DNA from: Coturnix japonica
Taxonomy: Eukaryota; Chordata; Aves; Galliformes; Phasianidae
DNA: 64,000 nucleotides
NCBI RefSeq assembly: GCF_001577835.2
Contig: NC_029521.1
Span: forward strand, 4,221,854-4,285,853
Reading direction: 5' to 3'
Made by a program: the position numbers and the translations under genes. Shown one piece after another: positions 31,135 through 40,900 of this stretch (position 1 is its first letter; every line of letters begins with the position of its first letter). The notes beneath the pieces are model-generated. The model saw only the letters and a program-made list of their open reading frames with translations. It searched no databases and was not told the origin of the DNA.

Positions 31135-31530
31135 AACTACTAGACCAGGCTGCCCAAAGCTGCATCCAGCCTGGCCTTGAAAACTTTCTCCTGATATCCA
31201 ACCTAAACCTCCCCTGCCTCAGTTTAACACCATTCCTCCTTGTCCAATCATTATCCACCTTTCTAAGCAGGTATTCCCCCTCCTGTTTAAATGCTCTCTT
31301 CAAGTACTATAAGACTGCAATTAGGTCTCCCCAGAGCCTTCTCTTCTCCAATCTAACCAAGCCCAGCTCCCCTAGCCTTTCGTCATAGGAGAGGTGCTGC
31401 AGCCCTCTGACCATCTTAGTTCCGTCCTCTGGACTCCAAGAGCTCCACCTCCTCGTGCTGGCGGCTCCAGCAGATGGGCCCTCACAAGAGCCGAGTAGAC
31501 GTAGACAGTCTCCTCCCTTTCCCTGCTAGC
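31135..31530 (-). mobile_element. CR1 LINE 3' fragment next to a CpG island
   Basis: The plus strand holds the mirror of CR1 ORF2 C-terminal text ('ccaggctgcccaaagctgca'). Its 5' end reaches the CR1 'YSALVRAHL' motif, joined directly to the CpG-rich block. The tail end lacks the full terminal repeat. Confidence 0.75.
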
Positions 31531-31549
31531 CACTCCCCTTAAATACAGC

Positions 31550-31920
31550 CCAAACACCGCCAGCCTTCCGGGCGGCGAGAAACGCCGAGGCGAGCTGCAG
31601 CAGCTTGAAGGCAGGGGGGGAGGTTGGCGGAAGCTCCTGGTTGTCTCGCCCCGACATGTCCGGGCGGCTCCGCGCTGTCCCGCTATGGCGCACGCAGGCC
31701 CCGGGTTGACGAGCCGGCGCAGCCGGGCTGCACGCCCCGAAGCCGCCGCCGCTCTCGGAGCGAGCCGGAGAGCGCCTCACCTCGCGTACGACGGGAAGCG
31801 AACCGGAGAGGAGACCGCCCGTGCCTGAACACCGGACGCCGCAGCGGCTTCCCCGGGACGGGGAACGCAGAGGCGCCGGCCCGCCGGGGGCCCTCACCGA
31901 CGCGACCCGAATGGCCTCAT
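31550..31920. promoter_or_regulatory. CpG island squeezed between two CR1 fragments
   Basis: It is GC- and CpG-rich. On the minus strand an ATG in good context (near 31,655) opens 'MSGRDNQELPPTSPPAFKLL' for about 40 codons, which I cannot match to a family. It looks like an unmethylated promoter, but the gene it serves and the direction are unclear. Confidence 0.4.
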
Positions 31921-32130
31921 CGAGTATTTCCCACTACTCCACGTCCCTACGTACAACGTGTGAATGTTTCTTGAACACCCCCGGGGTTGGTGACTCCACC
32001 ACCTCCTTGGGCAGCCCGTTCCAGCACCTCTTAGGGAAGAAGTATTCCCTGACGTCCAAGCTGAATCTTCCCTGGACAACTTGAGGTCCTCTCGTCCTAC
32101 TGCTGGGTACACAGGACAAGTACTCGTTCT
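31915..32130 (-). mobile_element. CR1 LINE 3' fragment
   Basis: The minus-strand translation shows 'SLDVREYFFPKRCWNGLPKE' followed by 'VVESPTPGVFKKH', the CR1 C-terminal end. It begins exactly where the CpG-rich block ends, and a related short piece lies at 38.55 kb. Confidence 0.8.
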
Positions 32131-32149
32131 GTCAGAATGGCTGTAAGCC

Positions 32150-33340
32150 CTTCCTGCTTCTCCATGCAAGCAAATTCAGAAACTCAAGAGTGTCCATAAG
32201 ACTGAATAGTTCAAATGACCATAAAGAGAGAAAGAGATTTGTGGATGCCAAGTTATTTTAGCTCTTCAAGTCTTAAAGTGATTTCACAAGGCTGATCAGC
32301 AATGAGTTGGAGGCTCACTTCTCCAGAGTTATAGGGAAGAGATTTGGAAAGCTTCCATCTGCATCTTGGGAAGGCCAAGCTTATGCAGGTCTGGAAGTGT
32401 GAGGTGCCTGTCCCAGCTCCAGCACAGGCCAGGCAGTTGCCTCGGATCCTTTTGGCCTCCTTGGTGGGGAAGATGTACTGGCACCAGCCAGCAGCCACGC
32501 ATTCAAAACCCTCGCAGAAGGGTTAGCACTGTAGGTGAGGCTACACTGCTGCCTGTGGCCTTCCAAAGCTCATTTCCTTCATTTTTGCAACCATTTCTGC
32601 TGCATTTGTGATTGTCCTCATTTCCTGCAACCAAATAATAATGAAAAACTAGCCTGCCTGCTTATAGAAATAATATAAAAATATTATTTAACATATCTGT
32701 AATATATAACACAATATAAATATATTATTTATATTTATATAAATAATAATAAAAAATAAATAATAATAATAATAATAAAAAATAATAATAAAAAATAAAG
32801 CTACCCTGCTTTTATTGCTGTACTACATCATATTATGGCGTTACACCCAGGCAGGCCAGAAAGTTTGACATCTCTGTCATAATCCGTACTGGTTCATCAC
32901 CAGGTGCAGGAAGCTAGACACGCACTTGTTGAAACTCATAGTGCTCCTCTCCACTGAAAACCCCAATTCATGTATCTGCCTCATTCTCCTCTTCCCTGGT
33001 GTCTGTCTCCTCCTGATGCTCTGCCCACCAGCAGAGAAGCCAGTCCCCTGTGGGTGGCGGGGCACCTGTCACAGTGAGCACGTGGTGATACAACCACCCT
33101 GCAGAGCAGCAGAAGCGCTTCTCCCTGGGCACTGAGAGCACTTGGTGCTGAGAAGCAGCACTGCAAGGAGGTGGAAGAGACTGGGAGAGGAGACTGAAGG
33201 CAGAGAGTGCTTCTGGCACCCTCCCAGCCCACACTGTGGTCAAGGACCATTGTGAATCTGTCTGCAGCTGTGAGCACTGAGTGGTCGGCAGAAGTCCTGA
33301 GGCCCTGCCTCCCCTTCTTGGTTTGCCTGCACAGGTAGTG
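32150..33340. other. Unrecognised stretch with an AT microsatellite
   Basis: No supported gene was seen. The part at 32.9-33.3 kb has moderate GC and short open frames on both strands without splice context. Confidence 0.3.
32640..32812. repeat. AT-rich (TAA)n microsatellite
   Basis: Imperfect AAT/TAA trinucleotide runs, with interspersed TATA and A-runs, fill the stretch. It is simple low-complexity sequence. Confidence 0.8.
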
Positions 33341-33343
33341 ATT

Positions 33344-33534
33344 GTGGGAGCGGGATTGTGGAACTCAGAGACAACTCAGTATGAGTTAACAACTGAGTAC
33401 AACTTTATTACTGCGCAAACAACCTTTTATACCCCAACTGCAGTCATGGCATAATATGATTGGATAACCCAGACATGGCACAACAAATGATTGGCTGCCT
33501 TAAACCCCCAACTAAACAGTTTAACAATACCCTG
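33344..33534 (-). mobile_element. Solo LTR, about 0.2 kb
   Basis: The segment runs TG...CA in both senses. On the minus strand it has TATAAAA followed by an AATAAA about 30-40 bases later, the usual order in a compact retroviral LTR. No internal region lies next to it, so it is probably a solo LTR left by recombination. The family was not identified and the edges are approximate. Confidence 0.5.
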
Positions 33535-33622
33535 ACACCGTGACAACTCGAGACCCTCGCCACCTGGTCCCTGCCCCTCTGCCTCACAAAGCCTTCTCAC
33601 AAGGTCGTTATGTCCTTGAAGC

Positions 33623-33809
33623 CATCATCATAGTATCATAGTCTCGTGCGGGTTGGAAGGGACCTTAGAGATCATCGAGTCCAACCCCTTGGGATTCGAG
33701 CCTCCTGTGTAGCAGAGCGGCACTTCTACCACTTGCACCACAGGGGGGGATTCGAACCCAGGGCCTCCAGTGTTGCAACGCGGCATTCCTACCACTGCGC
33801 CACCGGGGC
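33623..33809 (-). mobile_element. SINE with two tRNA-like heads and a CR1-like tail
   Basis: On the minus strand the first head starts GCCCCGGTGGCGCAGTGG (a clear Pol III A box) and has the B box GGTTCGAATCC. A second, more decayed head follows (TGGTGCAAGTGG, then GGCTCGAATCCC). The element ends with a CR1-type tail: 'GGTTGGACTCGATGATC', then 'TTCCAACCC' and 'ACTATGATACTATGATG'. A tRNA head joined to a CR1 tail is the known design of avian SINEs moved by CR1 machinery. The tandem double head is unusual. Confidence 0.7.
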
Positions 33810-33849
33810 ACACAATCATGCCCTCCCTGTTCTCTCAACCAACTCCCAA

Positions 33850-35690
33850 CAAGTGATGGCATGGGACTATACCTGGGAACCGCTGATGTTCAGTCTGCCG
33901 TGCTGCTGGAAGAGCTGACAGAGGTGTGTCAGCCACCCACAGAAACCCTGCAGGGTAGAGCTGCTGGGACACACAGCCAGGGCACCACAGGGCTTGCTGC
34001 CCTGTTCTGGCCTGGCCTTGCCGTGGCCTGTGGATTGGCTGGAATGCCATTTCTCACCCTGCATCCATGTAACTAGTCCCAATTGCCTTGGAGTTGTCAT
34101 GGTTTGATGACTTTTGGTTACTGGTATTCCACGCCATAACATCATGAGGTGCGATGGGAGTTAAAAGTGTTAATGCTTCAGTTCTGGTTACCCAGAATGC
34201 CCAGAGGACAAGAACTGCATTCCCCAGGGGATTTTGCGGTCAGAGGTGTCCTGGCAAGGACACCTGAGGGGCTTTTTCGTCTCAGCATTCCTATCCTTCA
34301 CCTCTCCTCGCTGCTGCCCGTCCCGACTGCGTACATTTCTTCAGTATCAGTGCAAGGCCTTCAGTTGTTTGGCCAGTCTCTCTCACATTATATTTGTTTC
34401 AATACAAATTATATCGTATTATAGTGTGTTATCTTGCATTCCATTACCAAATTTAGTAATTACTTTGTTTCTCATCAGATCATTGCCGCTGTATTTAATT
34501 ATTTTGGGGTCCCCTGTTTCCCTTTTCTGTAGGCATAGATTTTGCGAAATCCCTCCTCCATAGTAGGCACGGAACCAGGCCAGACCAGCCTGTAAACTGT
34601 TGACAGCAGTGTAGGAAAAGGTCTGCGGAGCTGGCAGACGCTGTCATAGAACAGGAAAACATCCACAATCTGAGGAGGGCAGGAGGGAGAGAATGGAGAG
34701 CAGCATCGTTATCGGGGGGAGTCCCCTGCAAGTAGGCACAGGGCAGGCTCCTGACAGGACACTGTCCTTCTCCAGGCAATGACAGAGGAACTTGAGATGG
34801 AGGTGAAGGACATCCAGAAGGCATAACAACAAAAGGCCCACTGCCCCATAATTGAGGCCTCAGCACAGCCCAGACCTGAGGCAGAGGGGAGCTGGGATCC
34901 CAGCAGCCCTCAAGCATCTGCACCACCGGTACAAGCTTGGGAAGGCCAGGCCTGTACTGTCCGCAGGAGCACCCGTGCCTTGCTGTGCCCCTCACAGCAG
35001 TGCTCGGCCTTCTCACATACCAGCAGGTGAAGCGATGGCAGGGAACTACACCTGGGAATCGCTGATGTGAGACAATACTCACTCTGCTGCACTGCTTGAG
35101 GAGCTGATAGAGGCATGTAATCCACCCGCAGAAACCCCACCACGTAGAGATGCCGGGCTGCGCAGCCAGGGCTATGCAGATCCTGCTGCCTTGCTCTGGC
35201 CTGGCCTTCCCGTGCCCTGGGGACAGGCTGCGAATGCCCCTTCCCACCCTGCATCCACGTAACTGGTCCCAATTGCCTCGCAGTGTAAGAAGAAGTCTGC
35301 GGAGCTGTCAGATGCTGTCAGAGAACAAGAAAAATTCCACAAGGCAGGGAGGCCAAGAGGCAGAGGATGGAGAACAGCGCCATCATCGGGGGGAGGCCCC
35401 TGTGTGCAGGCACAGGATGGTCTCCTGACTGCACCCTTGTTTTTCCAGGCACTGAGAGTTGAGGTGGAGCTGGAGATGAAGAAACATCTCAAAGCTCAAG
35501 AGAACATCAAAAGGCGTGCTGCCCCATAAGTGAGGCCTCAGCACAGCCCAGACCTGAGGCAGAGGGGAGCTGGGATCCCAGCAGTCCCCATGCGTCTGTA
35601 CCTCTGGTACAAGCTTGGTAAGGCCAGGCCTGTACTGTCCACAGGAGCACCCGTGCTTTGCTGTGCCCCTCACACTGCTCAGCACGCTAG
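33850..35690. repeat. Tandem repeat, unit about 0.7 kb, about two periods
   Basis: 33,853-34,096 and 35,029-35,288 are diverged copies of one half-unit. Both carry 'accctgcatccatgtaact'-like wording and 'caattgcct' near the end. 34,598-35,028 and 35,289-35,690 are copies of the other half, sharing 'tctgcggagctg', 'cctgaggcagaggggagctg' and 'ccaggcctgtactgtcc'. An LTR-like insert splits the first period. In the plus sense each first half has a pyrimidine-CAG acceptor followed by a short acidic/basic frame, so it may descend from duplicated exons. The long minus-strand frame (34,495-35,247) has no known similarity. Confidence 0.65.
34098..34545 (+). mobile_element. LTR fragment of an avian ERVL-like family, inserted in the tandem repeat
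   Basis: It starts 'tgtcatggtttgatgac' and continues 'actggtattccacgccataa', then 'cttcagtatcagtgcaaggc', wording typical of avian class III (ERVL-like) LTRs. The tandem-repeat text stops just before it and resumes after it, so it inserted later than the duplication. No internal viral region is attached, so it is a solo or partial LTR. The right edge is approximate. Confidence 0.5.
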
Positions 35691-35940
35691 TCTAATTTCC
35701 CCGTGTGTCCCGCATGTCTGTACCATGCACAGTGTGAAAGGGATCATCCTCCGCAATTGTTACTACCCTCCCAAGCTCAGTCATCCACCCCTTCTTCCAG
35801 AGTGTGTATTGCACCGGCTTGAGAATCACGCATGTGAGGCTTTCAGTGTCGTGAGAGAGCATAGGGCCACGCGCCGTTAGAATCTCTAAAGAGTTTAAAG
35901 CCGGGGACAAACAGAACTCGCGGCCGGAAGGCAGAGCGGC

Positions 35941-35986
35941 TCCGCGCCGGGGAATCGAACCCCGGTCCCTCGCGTGACAGGCGGGC
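35941..35986 (-). tRNA. tRNA-Asp-like 3' fragment (pseudo-tRNA)
   Basis: On the minus strand this reads CCCGCCTGTCACGCG, then ACCGGGGTTCGATTCCCCGG. By eye it matches vertebrate tRNA-Asp(GTC) from the anticodon arm through the T arm at about 42 of 47 positions. The 5' part (D arm, A box) is absent, so it is not a working tRNA gene. It lies in the GC-rich block inside the alpharetroviral fossil. Confidence 0.6.
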
Positions 35987-36198
35987 AGCGGGAACTGCAG
36001 CGAGCGTCCGGCTCGCAACTGCGGGCGCCCCCGGTCCATTCCCGCCCCCGCGGCACGGCAGAAGGGAGCCGCCGCTCCCGCCGAACCGAGCTGCGGCCAG
36101 GGCCACCCCGCCCCCGCCCCCCGCTTCCCCCACGAGCCACCACCCCGGACCGGGAGGAGCAGCGGCGGCGCGGCACCCAGAACCGGGTCGGCCCTCCG

Positions 36199-36237
36199 CC
36201 GGGAAGTCGAACTCCGAACCCCCGCGCATCAAGCGGG
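36199..36237 (-). other. Second tRNA-like arm pair
   Basis: On the minus strand CCCGC-TTGATGC-GCGGG forms a perfect 5-bp stem with a 7-base loop, shaped like an anticodon arm (GAT at the anticodon positions). A decayed T-arm-like GTTCGGAGTTCGACTTCC follows. It resembles the tRNA-Asp fragment 250 bases away but is much weaker. Confidence 0.35.
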
Positions 36238-37687
36238 TGACGGCAGCGATGGCGGGCAGCGCCTACGAGAGTGACACTAACGGCAGTAAGGGCGGAGGGA
36301 GTGCGGGAGGCCTTGGATCCGGAACACGCCTACTCCTCCGCCCGCTTGAATTGGCAGCACGTCCACACCCCCCTCCCTCCAACGACAAAGGATATGGGGG
36401 TGGAGTGTCCTGTTGGCGGTCGAGAGGGGGTGCGGTCAACTGGAATTCGCCATCTTGCAGGTTTTCGTCGCCGTGTGGGGGTGCACCCAGTGCCCCTGGA
36501 GCGGCGGCTGACTGCAACTTTTTTTCCTCTCCGGGAGGAGCAGCCAGCATTAGAGCAGCACCTGGCTGCGACACTTGATCTTCACCCTGGTCTTGCGGAC
36601 CTTCCCAGCCGCTTTTCCCAGCCGCTTTTTCGGGCTGCTCCATGTCAAGTACAAGCCCAAGTAACAAACACACTTCGATAAATTTTCCTTCCTCCCTGGT
36701 GGCTTTAAGAGCACTCAACATCAAGCCCCAGGTCACAAGCTCATCAAACATCTGGTTAGTCACTGCCTGCTCTGCAAGCACATCAGTGAGTGGATCCCAT
36801 TTATGATAGTCAAGGATCTTGCGGGGGGATGAAAGTTCTCCCTCCTGTTCAAGATAAGTAAGTACTGCATCAATCTCCTTCACGGAAGGAGCGGTTTCTC
36901 TACAGTATTCTTTACAAAAATAAAACAACACCTTACTGATATGTTCCATAGTCGGCTCCCCCCCCACACACCTTTATCTCTGAAAGGCTGAATAGGGTAG
37001 GGGGGCGAAGGCAGGGTGACATCCTGATCAGAGTGGTCTTTTGCAACTTCTGTCTTCTCCAAAGGTGAAGCATCAGGTGTGGCCAGGGGGGGCCGGCGCC
37101 ATCTTGTCTTTCACCGAACCTGCAGGAGAGACAAGACCCCCTCCAAGGCCTCCCAACTCCAGCATTTCTCTAGCACGTTGGTTTGCAAGTTTCTCCTCCC
37201 GTGCTGATTTTAGCGCTTCTAAGATAAATCCCCATACTTTGAATTCCGACACCTTCTGAGTGGCCAGCGACCTCTGAGATAACGCGGCCGTAATTCCATC
37301 CCATCTGCCAGGATTGTATAAATCAGAAGGGGTTGTTAAAAGCCCTTCCTTCTCCAACAGCAAGAGAACCGCTGTTACCTCCTTTTTGGAAGGAGCCTGT
37401 TTTCCACAATGAAGTTTACAAGCGTGAAGAATTACCTTGATAATGGATTCCATGTTGCCTTGGCTGAACGTAAGTCTCCTGGTCTCAACCTGGCGCTTCC
37501 CCGAAAGTACCTGGGGGTTCTGAGATTTCTCTCTCCCACCTGTCGAAGAGTAATGGCCACTCCTCTCTGACCCTGGGCTTCCACCACTCCGCGATAAGGA
37601 GATTCGCTACTGCGGTGGGTTCCTGCTGCCGATAGCAGACAGCTGCTTTGCTTCTAGCACGTCTTATCACATCGAGGGGTCACCATT

Positions 37688-37943
37688 TGAAGGCTTTACG
37701 ATCGTTAATGACTTTACGATCTCTTGCCTTCTACCGAAGCAGCAGCCAGGCCAATTACCAAGTAACACCAAGGTGGCGGAGTGGTAAAATGGCGATTTAT
37801 TGAAACAAACACAAACTTATATAAACTACGCCTTTCGTGTCCGCCTACTGCATTACATATCACTAAGATGCTTCTGGAAATTTAGGGGAAGGGCCTGTCA
37901 CGTAACATCCCTATAAGTTCCCTGTATTTCGCCTAATACAACA
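37688..37943 (-). repeat. 5' LTR of the alpharetrovirus-related fossil
   Basis: This 256-bp segment begins TG and ends CA in both senses. On the minus strand it holds a TATA-like TTTATATAAG box and an AATAAA signal, and is followed at once by the tRNA-Trp type primer-binding site. No second copy was found in the window. Confidence 0.7.
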
Positions 37944-40900
37944 ATGGCCCTGGATTCGACTGAAACTTCTGTTGTGCCGGAGTTTTCTGCTGTTCTTGGG
38001 CCTGCTTCAGCTTGTCTTCATCATCCTGGTCCTGCTGAAAAGGGACATCCTGCACTGGGTCCTGCCTGTGGAGCAGGCAACTGCCCTTAGCAGCCGTCCA
38101 CCAAAACCCGTTATTTTCTGACCCCAGAACGCACTGCAGCCCTTTGTCGTGGTACCGTTGGGTCTGCACAGGCATTAGGTGTGCCTGCCCTGTCACCAGT
38201 AACATCAGTAAAATCAACCTCATTCCCAAAATGAAGGTGCATGAAGGGCGTCAGACCCGGTCGACAGATGTCTGTTGCACCATGGGAAGGAAATAGTAGG
38301 ATTCTGGAGCTTAGAAACAGGAATCAGAGAATCAACCTCCAAGACGCCCCACCATCCATCTACCACCAATATTTCACTGTACCGTCCGTGTGTACTTAGA
38401 CATGCAGGATCAACCAGCCGGCTGCCGATTGCTCTCTTCTCTGTTCTGTCTTGCCCTTCGCGGGTCGACGGCGGCGGCCGACGGGGCGAACGCCTCTCAG
38501 CATGGCAGGCAGCTCTCCGTCACTCACTGCCTTGTCTGAGTCTCCCTGGGCATGACTTGAGACCCTCTCGTCCTACTGCTGGGTACATGGGACAAATAGT
38601 CATTCTGGCTGTATCGGTGTGACTCAGACAAACCAATTCTCCACGGCAATCAGGGCTTTAGAAGGAACTGCTCTGTGGTCCTTCTGATGGTCTGTTTGAG
38701 AAGAGAGACGGTTACGTGTCGGTCTGATCTTACTACATCCAGCACCAGAAGAAGGGAGATGGTGAAACAAAATAACAAAATAAATAATAGAAGTTAAAGG
38801 TTAGTTAAAATAATCATGATTTCCTTCTAATTCTTGTCTTTAAAGGTTCTTCTGCGGCGACACCTTCCCACGTCTTAGGGCTAGTGGATGCTTTTACCCG
38901 AGTGTAGCGAGTCCATCCTTTCTCAGCCATCCTCACAGCTGTTTCAGTCTGTTTCAATCGTTAGAAGTACTTGGAATGGTCCTTCCGAGTCAGGTTGCAG
39001 CTGTGTCTCCTTCCTGGTTTGCATCAGGATCCAGTCCCTGGCTTGAAATGGGTGAACCTGGTCAGTAACAGTTACTGCATATCCTGCCTTGCAGCCTCCT
39101 TGTCTCACAAAACTGCAGCTGTCGGGAAACCAGGATCTTCTGCATCTTCTAAGGGTTTGTCCTTCAGGTCCGACTGACTGCAATGTGCAGCTTCAGTTGT
39201 TTCAGAGCAGTCAGGAGATACTGGTTCTCCAGGAGTTCCGCTAAGGAAAGATACTGGGTTGACAATATTAGTTACAATTATTTCTATATCACCCTGCTCT
39301 ACCAGGATGGCCTGGTATTTCAGGAATCTTTGGGGTGAGAGCCAATGTCCCCCTTTTGCCTCCAATACAGTAAACACTGTGTGAGATATTAAAACTGGTA
39401 TCCTTTGGCCCAATGTAGATTTACAGGCTTCTTGAATACTGAGCACCAGTGCAGCCACCGCCCTCAGGCACCCTGGCCATCCCTTACTCACTTCCTTGGC
39501 AATTTGCAGCTCAGGGGTTTGGCAGATGACTTTTTTCCTGGCAGTCCTTAAGGTTCAAAGTCCAGCTGTAATCTCATTTCCCAAATATGTCACTTGCTGT
39601 TGAGTTATTTGTGCTTTCTGTAAACCAAGAAACTCAGCAAATTCGCAGACCGATGCATGGTTCTCTTTTGTTGCTATGGCATCCACGTGCTGCGGTAAAG
39701 TTCCACCCTGGGATGGAGGATCCCAGGTGTCAGGCTCACGAGTTGACTGGTTCTCAAAAATCATTAAGCTGTTCTCACAACCCTGGGTAACACTGTCCCA
39801 GTTAACTGAGTCTCTGCTCCCCGTATTGGCCAAACCGGGCAGAAGAGACATCCTTCAGAAGTTCAACTCCACCTATTCATTCCTTAAGTGGGTTAATAAA
39901 GCACATGGATTTGCCACCGCTGAGCGTATCCCTTCGACAATTCTATTACTTGCCATCAAGTCTTATACCAAACTATTGCACTTGCTATCAAAAATTTTTG
40001 TAAAATTGGAGACCAAACTCCAAAAGTTATATATTATTTCTTCTATCCTTCTACAGTTACATATCCTTATACAGCACCGCTTTACCCTGACTAGGCAAGC
40101 TCTTGCTTTTAACTTCTATTTAGGGCTTCATTTTTGGCCCTGATGCCCACACCACTAAGTGTATCATATTTGAGATTGCTGTAACTCCTGGGGGTACAAC
40201 ATTGTTTTGCCCAGTTTGTGTTAAAGCCAGAGTTACAGTTTTTAATCAGTCAATATCGTTGCACTCTTAGCTCCAGTTTTATTCAATTTCTTGCCAGAGT
40301 AACCTGGCAGGTACAAGAATTTCTGTATTCCTACTTAGCTTATATTTAATTAATCCAAAAACCGTAAACTTTTTCTTGTTGGGCAATAGCTTCTACTACT
40401 GTTACAAAACCATCTATGGGTAGTAAGAAGCACCCATATCCACCAGAAAACGAACCTCAATATCCTGCTTTCCTAAATGCAATTTCCCATTGCAGTTTGC
40501 ACACTGCTTTCCTTCCAGTGGGGCAGAGCCCTCCCTGGGCTCTTCGAGCCCCCGCTCCCCCCACCTTTCCCTGAGGGCATCTCTGGGTCTAGCACCACAA
40601 CAGTAACAGCTGTTATTATCACCAATTACCTTACTATCCGTTTGTCAATCTGTTTTATTTTGTTTTCATATCGTTCACCTCTTTTCAGTCCTGATATCCC
40701 TGTTATACCTTGCCGGTCCTTGCCTTCTTCAGCCTGTGTCTGTCCCAAACTTTATCACTTTCCAAACTCTCATCATTACATAAACTACTAACATCCTATT
40801 TCAGTTTCACCTCCTTCTCTTCAGAGGTGTCCAGTGCTAACACTGGGATTTCAGGTTTCCCAGATCTCTGCACGTGAAGGTTATTCTCGCTTCCAGTGCC

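Larger units (their letters stand above)
35692..37943 (-). mobile_element. Alpharetrovirus-related fossil (ALV/EAV kin), incomplete
   Basis: On the minus strand this shows a 5' LTR (37,943-37,688), a primer-binding site starting TGGTGACCCC of tRNA-Trp type, a leader, two successive gag matrix-like regions (37,453-37,073 and 36,967-36,263, the second with a PPPY late-domain motif), a GC-rich block, and a capsid-like remnant (about 35,886-35,695). No pol, env or 3' LTR follows, and the next sequence is the tandem repeat. The element is broken and non-coding overall. It appears to lie within the env region of the class I fossil, so it is the younger of the two. Relatives are galliform endogenous elements (ALV, EAV, ART-CH types). 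Confidence 0.75.

Noticed and set aside
34495-35247. A 250-codon minus-strand open frame
   Set aside because: It lies in a diverged tandem repeat, and the other repeat copies do not keep the frame open to the same extent.
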